Assembly (NCBI GenBank): GCA_004556745.1
Contig: SFFY01000009.1
Span: 1-56,980, forward strand
DNA: 56,980 bases
Direction of reading: 5' to 3'
DNA from: Bacteroidales bacterium
Lineage (GTDB): Bacteria; Bacteroidota; Bacteroidia; Bacteroidales; Bacteroidaceae
The position numbers and the translations under genes were made by a program. Below are positions 49,514-56,980 of the stretch, one piece after another; within the stretch, counting starts at the first letter, position 1, and each line of letters opens with the position of its first letter. Below the pieces are notes generated by a model that saw nothing but the letters and a program-made list of their open reading frames with translations, had not been told where the DNA came from and did not search any database.

Positions 49514-51400
49514 ATGGAAACGCTCAAACACGAATGCGGAGTGGCCATGATAAGGCTGCTCAAACCGCTGAGTTACTACGAAGAAAAATACGGCTCCTGG
49601 ATGTACGGTCTCAACAAACTCTATCTCATGATGGAGAAACAGCACAACCGGGGGCAGGAAGGCGCAGGACTGGCCTGCGTGAAAATGGAAGCCGCGCCGG
49701 GCGAGGAATTTATGTTTCGCGAACGGGCATTGGGTGGAGGCGCTATCCAGGAAATATTTGCGGAAGTTCACGGCAAAATCGGCAGCTACTCTCAGTCCGA
49801 ACTCCACGACGCGGCCTTCGCCGCGCGGCATATTCCCTTTGCGGGCGAAATATACATGGGCCACTTACGGTATTCTACTACCGGCAAAAGTGGCCTTTCG
49901 TATGTCCATCCCTTCCTGCGCCGCAACAACTGGCGCGCCAAGAACCTGTGCATCTGCGCCAACTTCAACATGACGAACGTGCCGGAAATCTTCAACGAGA
50001 TAGCCGTGAAGGGTCAGCACCCGCGCATGGTGTCGGACACGTACATTCTCCTCGAACAACTTGGGCACAGACTCGACCGCGAAAGCGAACGCTGCTTCAA
50101 CGAGGCCATGGAGCAGGGACTGACCAATACAGACATCACGCGCTACATCGAAGACCACATCAACCTTGCCAACGTGCTCAAGCTCTCCGCCCCCGTGTGG
50201 GACGGCGGCTACGTGCTTTGCGGCGTGACGGGCAGCGGCGAGATGATGTGCATGCGCGACCCGTGGGGCATCAGGCCCGCCTTCTGGTATAAGGACGACG
50301 AGATAATGGTGGTGGCGTCGGAACGCCCCGTCATTCAAACCTCGCTCGACGTGGAAGCCCACGACGTGCATGAACTGCGTCCCGGCGAAGCCCTGCTGAT
50401 GAACAAGCGCGGCGGGCTGCGCACGGAGCAGATACTACCGGCAGAGAACGTGAAGCCCTGCTCCTTCGAACGCGTGTATTTCAGCCGCGGCTCCGACGTG
50501 GACATCTACCGTGAGCGCAAGGAACTGGGGCGGTCGCTCGTCGAGCCTATCCTGAAAGCCGTGAACTATGAACTGGACAACACGGTGCTCAGCTATATCC
50601 CCAACACCGCCGAGGCGGCCTATTACGGTATGGTGGAGGGCTTTAACGACTATCTCAACCAACAGAAAATCGAAGAGATAAAACGCCTCGGCGGCACTGC
50701 CTCGCACGCTGACCTCGAGCGCATTCTCTCGCGCCGCGTGCGTACGGAGAAAGTGGCATGGAAGGACATCAAGATGCGCACCTTCATCGCCGAGGGCAAC
50801 AGCCGCAACGACCTCGCCGCCCACGTGTACGACATCACTTACGGCAGCATCCGGCCGGGCATTGACAACCTTGTGGTAATCGACGATAGCATCGTGCGCG
50901 GCACTACGCTGCGCGAGAGCATCATTCGCATTCTCAACCGCCTGCACCCGAAGCGCATCGTGGTGGTGAGTTCCTCGCCGCAGGTGCGCTATCCCGACTA
51001 CTACGGCATCGACATGGCAATGATGGACGAGTTTATCGCTTTCCGCGCCGCCGTGGCTTTGGCCCACGACCGCGGGCTCGCACCCCTGCTCGACGACATC
51101 TATCGCCGCTGCAAAGAGCAGGAACATCTGCCTAAGGAGCAGATTGTGAACCACGTGCGCGACCTTTACGAGCAGTTCACGGCCGATGAGATTTCAAACA
51201 AGATGGTGGAGATGCTCCGCCCCGACGGCGTGACGACGGAAATCCACCTCGTTTACCAAACGCTCGAAGGCTTGCACAACGCCTGCCCCACGTCGCCCGG
51301 CGACTGGTATTTCAGCGGGCACTACCCCACCCCCGGCGGAAATATGCGCATCAACCAAGCCTTTATACATTATTACGAAAACGCGGAACCTACAAAATAA
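49514..51400 (+). CDS. purF: Amidophosphoribosyltransferase (PurF-like)
   Basis: The first enzyme of purine synthesis, joining glutamine-derived ammonia to PRPP. Protein of 628 residues from the ATG at 49514. The N-terminal glutaminase is class II with its catalytic Cys8 in METLKHECGVAMIR, so a seven-residue leader must be removed. KQHNRGQEGAGLACVKME is the conserved glutamine-site region. The PRPP loop is NLVVIDDSIVRGTTLRES (about 454-471). It is longer than E. coli PurF, as is usual for Bacteroidetes homologues I know. carA follows after 16 bases. Confidence 0.92.
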   Translation: METLKHECGVAMIRLLKPLSYYEEKYGSWMYGLNKLYLMMEKQHNRGQEGAGLACVKMEAAPGEEFMFRERALGGGAIQEIFAEVHGKIGSYSQSELHDAAFAARHIPFAGEIYMGHLRYSTTGKSGLSYVHPFLRRNNWRAKNLCICANFNMTNVPEIFNEIAVKGQHPRMVSDTYILLEQLGHRLDRESERCFNEAMEQGLTNTDITRYIEDHINLANVLKLSAPVWDGGYVLCGVTGSGEMMCMRDPWGIRPAFWYKDDEIMVVASERPVIQTSLDVEAHDVHELRPGEALLMNKRGGLRTEQILPAENVKPCSFERVYFSRGSDVDIYRERKELGRSLVEPILKAVNYELDNTVLSYIPNTAEAAYYGMVEGFNDYLNQQKIEEIKRLGGTASHADLERILSRRVRTEKVAWKDIKMRTFIAEGNSRNDLAAHVYDITYGSIRPGIDNLVVIDDSIVRGTTLRESIIRILNRLHPKRIVVVSSSPQVRYPDYYGIDMAMMDEFIAFRAAVALAHDRGLAPLLDDIYRRCKEQEHLPKEQIVNHVRDLYEQFTADEISNKMVEMLRPDGVTTEIHLVYQTLEGLHNACPTSPGDWYFSGHYPTPGGNMRINQAFIHYYENAEPTK

Positions 51401-51416
51401 AATACCACCCCTAAAT

Positions 51417-52493
51417 ATGAGAAACGTAACCTTAATCCTCAACGACGGCACGCGGTTTCACGGACAGTCTTTCGGATATGAAAGTCCCGTGGCAGGCGAA
51501 GTCGTGTTCAACACCGCCATGAGCGGCTACCCCGAAAGCCTCACCGACCCGTCGTATGCCGGACAGTTGATGACGCTCACCTATCCCCTTGTGGGCAACT
51601 ACGGCGTGCCGCCCTTTACCAACGATGACGATGGACTCGCCAACTTTATGGAGAGCGACCGCATACACGCCTCGGCCATTATCGTAAGCGATTACAGCAC
51701 GGAATACAGCCACTGGAATGCCTGCGAAAGCCTCGCCGACTGGCTCAAGCGCGAACACGTGCCAGGCATCACGGGCATCGACACACGCGAACTTACCAAA
51801 CTGCTGCGCGAGCACGGCGTGATGATGGGAAAAATCGTCTTCGACGACGAGCCGGACAATGTGCCTACGGCGGAATACGAAGGGGTGAACTATGTGGAAA
51901 AAGTGTCGTGCAAGGAAATCATCACTTACCGCAAGGGCGCAGGCCGCCGCGTAGTACTCGTGGACTGCGGCGTGAAGAACAACATTATCCGCTGCCTGCT
52001 GCGTCGCGGCGTGGAAGTGGTGCGCGTGCCTTGGGACTACAATTTCAATGAATTGGAGTTTGACGGCCTGTTCCTCGCCAACGGCCCCGGCGACCCGAAC
52101 ACCGCAGCCAAGACCGTGGAGCACATTCGCCAGTTCCTCGCCAACCCGAACGTGCGCCCCTGCATGGGTATCTGCATGGGCAACCAACTGCTCTCGAAAG
52201 CCGCCGGCGCCTCTATTTACAAACTCAAATACGGCCACCGCTCGCACAACCAGCCCGTACAACTCTGCGGCACAAACAAATGCTACGTCACGAGCCAAAA
52301 CCACGGCTACGCCGTCGACTCCGCCACGCTGCCCAAGGACTGGACGCCATTATTTATAAATATGAACGACGGCTCCAACGAAGGCATCCGCCACAACAGC
52401 AACCCGTGGTTCTCCGCCCAGTTCCACCCCGAGGCATGCAGCGGACCGCTCGACACGGATTTCCTCTTCGATGACTTTATTAAGATATTGTAA
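51417..52493 (+). CDS. carA: Carbamoyl-phosphate synthase small chain
   Basis: The glutaminase subunit of carbamoyl-phosphate synthase, feeding arginine and pyrimidine synthesis. The 358-residue protein has a class I amidotransferase triad: Cys253 in GICMGNQ, and His/Glu in QFHPEACSGP near the C-terminus. N-terminal features are LNDGTRFHGQSFGYESPVAGEVVFNTAMSGYPE in part and GITGIDTRELTKLLRE. The gap to carB is filled by a repeat element but the pair is surely functionally linked. Confidence 0.96.
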   Translation: MRNVTLILNDGTRFHGQSFGYESPVAGEVVFNTAMSGYPESLTDPSYAGQLMTLTYPLVGNYGVPPFTNDDDGLANFMESDRIHASAIIVSDYSTEYSHWNACESLADWLKREHVPGITGIDTRELTKLLREHGVMMGKIVFDDEPDNVPTAEYEGVNYVEKVSCKEIITYRKGAGRRVVLVDCGVKNNIIRCLLRRGVEVVRVPWDYNFNELEFDGLFLANGPGDPNTAAKTVEHIRQFLANPNVRPCMGICMGNQLLSKAAGASIYKLKYGHRSHNQPVQLCGTNKCYVTSQNHGYAVDSATLPKDWTPLFINMNDGSNEGIRHNSNPWFSAQFHPEACSGPLDTDFLFDDFIKIL

Positions 52494-52501
52494 GTAAAAC
52501 A

Positions 52502-52770
52502 GAGTAAACAAGTGAACGAGACATATTGAAACGACAACATAGACAACAAGAGACAACTCTTAAACTCTGAAAACGCATCACTTAAATATGACGACAACAA
52601 AGACAACAGGGCGTATTTTATACGCCCGCCTCGCATGCTGAAAAGACAACTAAAAGTTGTCGAAAGTTGTCTCTGTTGTCGTCATAATAAAAACAGCAAT
52701 GCAGATAACAAGTTGTCTAAAGTTGTCCCTGTTGTCGTCAATATAAAACCTCAAATCTCGTCTACTCGTA
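52502..52770. repeat. GACAAC-rich element, copy 2 (inverted), in the carA-carB gap
   Basis: Read on the minus strand it closely matches 45367-45596, sharing GCGTTTTCAGAGTTTAAGAG, GGCGGGCGTATAAAATACGC and TTGTTATCTGCATTGCTG. Its ends carry GTAAACAAGTGAACGAG (52503-52519) and CTCGTCTACTCG (52758-52769), the two arms of the GTAAAC hairpin family. The element therefore looks like a GACAAC core sitting in the loop of a GTAAAC hairpin. It occupies nearly all of the 291 bases between carA and carB. Confidence 0.8.
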
Positions 52771-52784
52771 ACCAAACAACCACT

Positions 52785-55700
52785 ATGGAAAAGACCATAA
52801 AGAAAGTTTTGCTCCTCGGTTCCGGCGCATTGAAAATCGGCGAAGCCGGCGAATTTGACTATTCTGGCTCGCAGGCGCTCAAAGCGCTGCGCGAAGAAGG
52901 CATCGAAACGGTGCTCATCAATCCCAACATCGCCACGGTACAAACGTCGGAAGGCGTGGCCGACCATATCTACTTCCTTCCCGTCACGCCCTTCTTCGTG
53001 GAAGAAGTCATCAAGAAAGAGCAGCCGCAGGGCATCATGCTGGCCTTCGGCGGACAAACCGCACTCAACTGCGGCGTGGAACTTTACCGCCAGGGCATCC
53101 TCGAAAAATACGGCGTGCAGGTGCTTGGCACGCCCGTACAGGCCATTATGGACACGGAGGACCGCGAACTCTTCGTAAACAAACTCAACGAAATCAACGT
53201 CAAGACCATACAGAGCGAAGCCTGCGAAAGCATCGGGCAGGCACGCGCCGCCGCCAAGGCACTGGGCTACCCCGTCATTCTGCGTGCCGCCTACGCCCTC
53301 GGCGGACTTGGCTCGGGCTTCTGCGACAATGAAGAGGAACTCAACAAACTTGCAGAAAAGGCATTCTCCTTCTCCCCGCAGGTGCTCGTGGAGAAGAGCC
53401 TGAAAGGCTGGAAAGAAATAGAATACGAAGTGGTGCGCGACCGCTTCGACAACTGCATCACGGTGTGCAACATGGAAAACTTCGACCCGCTCGGCATTCA
53501 CACGGGCGAGAGCATCGTGATAGCCCCGTCGCAGACGCTTACCAACAACGAATACCACAAGCTCCGCGAGCTGGCCATTCGCATCGTGCGCCACATCGGC
53601 ATCGTGGGCGAATGTAACGTGCAGTATGCCCTCGACCCCGAGTCGGAAGACTATCGCGTGATTGAGGTGAACGCACGCCTCTCGCGCTCCTCCGCCCTCG
53701 CCTCGAAAGCCACCGGCTATCCGCTCGCACTCGTAGCGGCAAAGCTCGGACTGGGCTACGGGCTCTTCGACCTGAAAAACTCCGTGACTAAGACTACCAC
53801 GGCTTTCTTCGAGCCGGCATTGGACTACGTGGTGTGCAAAATACCGCGCTGGGACCTCGGAAAGTTTCGTGGCGTTGACCGCGAACTGGGTTCGTCGATG
53901 AAATCCGTAGGCGAGGTGATGGCCATCGGGCGCACATTCGAGGAGGTCATACAGAAGGGCCTGCGCATGATAGGACAAGGCATGCACGGCTTCGTGGACA
54001 ATAAAGAATTGAAGATTGAAAACGTGGACGCCGCCCTGCGCGAGCCGACCGACAAGCGCATCTTCGTGATTGAAAAGGCATTGCTGCAAGGCTATACCAT
54101 CGACCAAATCCACGAACTTACGAAGATTGACAAGTGGTTCCTGCAAAAGCTCCACAACATTCACCTCACCGACCGCGAACTGCACGCCTGCCCCGACCTT
54201 GCCTCGCTGAGCCAAGACCTCCTGCGCCGCGCCAAGCGCCAGGGCTTCACCGACTTCCAGATTGCCCGAGCCGTGGGACTCGAAAAGACGCAGAGCATGG
54301 AGCAGGCCATCATGTCGGTGCGCAACCTCCGCAAGCAGTTCGGCATCGTGCCCTGCGTGAAGCAAATCGACACGCTCGCCGCCGAATATCCTGCGCAGAC
54401 CAATTACCTCTACCTAACATATAGCGGCACGGCGCACGACATTGAGTTTGAAAACGACAAGAAGAGCGTCGTGGTGCTCGGTTCGGGTGCCTATCGCATC
54501 GGCTCGTCGGTAGAATTTGACTGGTGCGGCGTGCAGGCACTCGGCACCATTCGCCGCGAGGGCTACCGCTCCATCATGATCAACTACAACCCTGAGACGG
54601 TTTCAACCGACTACGACATGTGCGACCGCCTCTATTTCGACGAGCTGACCTTCGAGCGCGTGATGGATATCCTCGACCTCGAAACGCCCTACGGCGTAAT
54701 CGTCTCCACCGGCGGACAAATCCCCAACAACCTCGCGCTGCGCCTCGACGAGCAGTACGTGCCCCTGCTCGGCACACAGGCCCGCTACATCGACAATGCC
54801 GAGGACCGCGAAAAGTTCTCCGCCATGCTCGGACGCATCGGCGTGGACCAGCCCGAGTGGAGCGCACTCACGTCGATGGAAGACATCAACGAGTTTATCG
54901 GCCGCGTGGGCTTCCCCGTCCTCGTCCGTCCAAGTTACGTGCTTTCCGGCGCAGCGATGAACGTATGCAGCAACGAGGAAGAACTGGAACGCTTCCTGCA
55001 ACTCGCCGCCAACGTGTCGAAGAAGCACCCCGTCGTGGTGAGCCGCTTCCTGCAGCACGCCAAGGAGGTGGAAATGGATGCCGTGGCGCGCGACGGCGAA
55101 ATCATCGCCTACGCCATATCGGAGCACATCGAGTTTGCCGGCGTGCACTCCGGCGATGCCACGATTCAGTTCCCGCCGCAAAAGCTCTACGTGGAAACGG
55201 CACGGCGCATCAAGAAGATTTCCAAGAAAATTGCCGCCGAACTGCATATCAGCGGCCCGTTCAACATTCAGTTCCTCGCCCGCGAGAACGACATCAAGGT
55301 CATCGAGTGCAACCTCCGCGCCTCGCGCTCCTTCCCCTTCGTGAGCAAGGTGCTCAAAATAAACCTCATCGACCTCGCCACGCGCATCATGCTTGGCCTA
55401 CCCGTCGAGAAACCCGCGAAGAGCCTCTTCGACCTCGACTACGTGGGTGTGAAAGCCTCGCAATTTTCGTTTAGCCGCCTGCAAAAGGCCGACCCCGTGC
55501 TCGGCGTGGACATGGCCTCGACGGGCGAGGTGGGTTGCCTCGGCGAAGACGCACGTTCCGCCCTCTTGAAGAGCATGATTGCCGTGGGCCACAAAATCCC
55601 CGCCAAGAACATCCTCCTCTCCACGGGCGACGGCAAGCGCAAGGCCGAGATGCTCGAAGCCTCCAAGATACTCGTGCAGCACGGCTACCGCCTCTTTGCC

Positions 55701-56003
55701 ACCGACGGCACGTCGCGCTACCTCACCGAGAACGGCATTGAAAATACCCGCGTCTACTGGCCCACGGAAGAGGGGCAGCCGCAGGCGCTCGACATGCTCC
55801 ACCGCCGCGAGGTGGACATGGTGGTGAATATCCCCAAGAACCTCACCGCCGGCGAACTGACCAACGGCTACAAGATACGCCGCGCCGCCATCGACCTCAA
55901 CATCCCGCTCATCACCAACGCCCGCCTCGCCTCCGCCTTCATCTACGCTTTCTGCACCCTCGGCGTGGAGCAACTCGACATCAAGTCGTGGGAAGAATAT
56001 TAA
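52785..56003 (+). CDS. carB: Carbamoyl-phosphate synthase large chain
   Basis: The synthetase subunit that makes carbamoyl phosphate from bicarbonate, ammonia from CarA and two ATP. Protein of 1072 residues with two homologous halves. The first starts KKVLLLGSGALKIGEAGEFDYSG (in part), the second KSVVVLGSGAYRIGSSVEFDW (about residue 561). Each carries an ATP-grasp site, and the C-terminal regulatory domain has LFATDGTSRYLTENGIE. The frame extends 50 residues upstream through the repeat element; the Met of MEKTIKKVLLLG at 52785 is the family start. Confidence 0.96.
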   Translation: MEKTIKKVLLLGSGALKIGEAGEFDYSGSQALKALREEGIETVLINPNIATVQTSEGVADHIYFLPVTPFFVEEVIKKEQPQGIMLAFGGQTALNCGVELYRQGILEKYGVQVLGTPVQAIMDTEDRELFVNKLNEINVKTIQSEACESIGQARAAAKALGYPVILRAAYALGGLGSGFCDNEEELNKLAEKAFSFSPQVLVEKSLKGWKEIEYEVVRDRFDNCITVCNMENFDPLGIHTGESIVIAPSQTLTNNEYHKLRELAIRIVRHIGIVGECNVQYALDPESEDYRVIEVNARLSRSSALASKATGYPLALVAAKLGLGYGLFDLKNSVTKTTTAFFEPALDYVVCKIPRWDLGKFRGVDRELGSSMKSVGEVMAIGRTFEEVIQKGLRMIGQGMHGFVDNKELKIENVDAALREPTDKRIFVIEKALLQGYTIDQIHELTKIDKWFLQKLHNIHLTDRELHACPDLASLSQDLLRRAKRQGFTDFQIARAVGLEKTQSMEQAIMSVRNLRKQFGIVPCVKQIDTLAAEYPAQTNYLYLTYSGTAHDIEFENDKKSVVVLGSGAYRIGSSVEFDWCGVQALGTIRREGYRSIMINYNPETVSTDYDMCDRLYFDELTFERVMDILDLETPYGVIVSTGGQIPNNLALRLDEQYVPLLGTQARYIDNAEDREKFSAMLGRIGVDQPEWSALTSMEDINEFIGRVGFPVLVRPSYVLSGAAMNVCSNEEELERFLQLAANVSKKHPVVVSRFLQHAKEVEMDAVARDGEIIAYAISEHIEFAGVHSGDATIQFPPQKLYVETARRIKKISKKIAAELHISGPFNIQFLARENDIKVIECNLRASRSFPFVSKVLKINLIDLATRIMLGLPVEKPAKSLFDLDYVGVKASQFSFSRLQKADPVLGVDMASTGEVGCLGEDARSALLKSMIAVGHKIPAKNILLSTGDGKRKAEMLEASKILVQHGYRLFATDGTSRYLTENGIENTRVYWPTEEGQPQALDMLHRREVDMVVNIPKNLTAGELTNGYKIRRAAIDLNIPLITNARLASAFIYAFCTLGVEQLDIKSWEEY

Positions 56004-56042
56004 GGCGAAGCACGGGCTACCGAGCAAAATGATTTTTTCACC

Positions 56043-56980
56043 ATGAAGAATATAAATATCTTTATTGCAGGTTCAAAGAACATTTCGATTTACCGTGAGG
56101 GTCTTATCCTATGGTCCAACGGCAAGAACTATACATATAGGGACAAGGACAGGGACTGTCAGATCAATATGTATTCGTTCAAGGAAGTTGGAGACGATCA
56201 GGATGTTTATAATGCTGTTATTACAGAAAAGACAGACATTATACTATTCGTTGTTGAAGGTTCCATAGGCGAAAAGACCAAGGAAGAACTGCAGAAAGCC
56301 AAAGAAGGCTTTCATCAGAAAGGACATCCGGAGATTTGGGTGTTTATGCATCGGGCAGAGACAAATGCCGTGAATTATCTTGAAGGTGCATTAGGAAGAA
56401 AATATGCAGTAGAATTTGAGTCGGCAGAGGATCTTATAAATAAAGTGAATGTTCGTATGGACAATTATCTTGACAGAATGGGACATCAGGAAAGAACCGT
56501 TCAAAGATTACCGTCCAAAACATCAACATGGACAAGATGGGCAAGCCTTGTACTGACAGGACTTGTTTGCCTATTAGCAGGTCTTGGCATCGGCAAGTGC
56601 TTTGAAGAAACAGAAGCAGATGAAATAAAAGCGGAAAGCCCGATGTTGCTGATTGCAGGCGGTGGGTCAGTGGCAAACTTCATAGAGGAACGTCCGGGAA
56701 CATTGATACCCGCTTTGGCCGACTATCCCAATGGCTATTTCCTGCATCTACCTACCAAGTCAGCGTGGAAGATGCTGGTGGAAGAAGTGGTTTCGTTGCA
56801 GGACACGAGAAGGTATTATCCCATTTGTTTATCTGCCACAGAGGCAACCGATAGCGACTTCTGTAGTGCCCAAATTTCCCAACAGATGTTCCTTGACAGT
56901 GCGATAGTGGTATCCTGCAAATTAGGAGAGGACTCTTTGACGGTTTATGCTCAAAAGGATTGCAAGTTTCTTAAGGAAAA
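56043..56980 (+). CDS. Unknown membrane-anchored two-domain protein, truncated by the window edge
   Basis: An open frame of 312 codons from ATG 56043 to the window end without a stop. Residues 1-150 look like a soluble alpha/beta domain: strand INIFIAGSK, then DVYNAVITEKTDIILFVVEGSIGEKTKEEL and PEIWVFMHRAE, reminiscent of DUF4062- or TIR-like flavodoxin folds. One hydrophobic segment (about 165-185, WASLVLTGLVCLLAGLGIG) follows. A second domain starts MLLIAGGGSVANFIEERPGT and resembles, loosely, phosphate-binding-protein-like domains. Base use is clearly A+T-richer than carB next door, suggesting acquisition. I do not recognise the whole protein; a sensor or defence role is speculation. Confidence 0.6.
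   Translation, partial: MKNINIFIAGSKNISIYREGLILWSNGKNYTYRDKDRDCQINMYSFKEVGDDQDVYNAVITEKTDIILFVVEGSIGEKTKEELQKAKEGFHQKGHPEIWVFMHRAETNAVNYLEGALGRKYAVEFESAEDLINKVNVRMDNYLDRMGHQERTVQRLPSKTSTWTRWASLVLTGLVCLLAGLGIGKCFEETEADEIKAESPMLLIAGGGSVANFIEERPGTLIPALADYPNGYFLHLPTKSAWKMLVEEVVSLQDTRRYYPICLSATEATDSDFCSAQISQQMFLDSAIVVSCKLGEDSLTVYAQKDCKFLKE

Noticed and set aside
52635..52784. A 50-residue N-terminal extension of CarB
   Set aside because: It is translated repeat sequence (GTTGTC units); homologues start at the downstream Met in MEKTIKKVLLLG.
52650..54365. A 571-codon open frame antisense to carB
   Set aside because: A shadow frame in G+C-biased DNA; its end lies in the carA-carB repeat and it shows no family motif.

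Overview
The window looks like chromosomal DNA of a member of the Bacteroidales, probably Prevotellaceae-like. Four things point there. Many genes are preceded by the Bacteroidetes promoter -7 box TAnnTTTG. There is a homologue of the type IX secretion component PorE and a large secreted protein with a T9SS-like C-terminal tail. There is a lipidated Omp85 protein of the TamL type. The gene neighbourhoods (tsaC-clcA-fmt-menG-aroE, purF-carA-carB, hpt-adk-obgE) are of a kind I know from this order. Coding DNA is visibly G+C-rich, except for the last gene, which is clearly A+T-richer. No rRNA, tRNA or CRISPR array was recognised.

Layout. 1-92 is the N-terminus of a tyrosine recombinase reading out of the left edge. 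638-5892 (minus) is a housekeeping operon: tsaC, clcA, fmt, menG, aroE. 6095-9776 (plus) is a porE-like gene followed closely by an MlaE-type permease and an MlaF-type ATPase. 9961-17212 (minus) is a complete glycine cleavage unit: lplA, gcvT, gcvH, gcvPA, gcvPB, lpdA. 18361-26080 (plus) holds three envelope or secreted proteins: an Omp85 barrel, a PCMD-domain protein, and a modular surface protein interrupted by a frameshift. 26287-31303 (plus) is an ABC-F ATPase, grpE, dnaJ and folC. 31790-33805 (minus) is a family 2 glycosyltransferase and a SpoU-type RNA methyltransferase. 33956-40703 (plus) is tamL, a YycJ-like metallohydrolase, and a large receiver plus PEP/pyruvate-binding protein. 40768-46168 (minus) is a tyrosine autokinase of polysaccharide export, then obgE, adk and hpt. 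46325-56003 (plus) is mutS2, purF, carA and carB. The last 938 bases open a truncated, A+T-rich gene of unknown function, with a soluble N-terminal domain, one membrane segment and a second domain.

The most unusual aspect is the intergenic DNA. At least seven families of palindromic or tandem repeats fill nearly every gap: TTTAC/GTAAAC hairpins inside operons, GTAGGGGCG palindromes, CGTTTGAAGC and TGTGTGGGC hairpins nested in one another, a pair of inverted GACAAC-rich elements flanking purF and carA, a 280-bp element with perfect 13-bp terminal inverted repeats just upstream of lplA, a GTGCAAGGCGAGC repeat, and three loci carrying four 17-bp palindromes at an exact 21-bp period with flanking A/T-rich units in nearly the same phase. 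Both window edges (integrase on the left, A+T-rich orphan gene on the right) suggest that accessory DNA borders this core segment.
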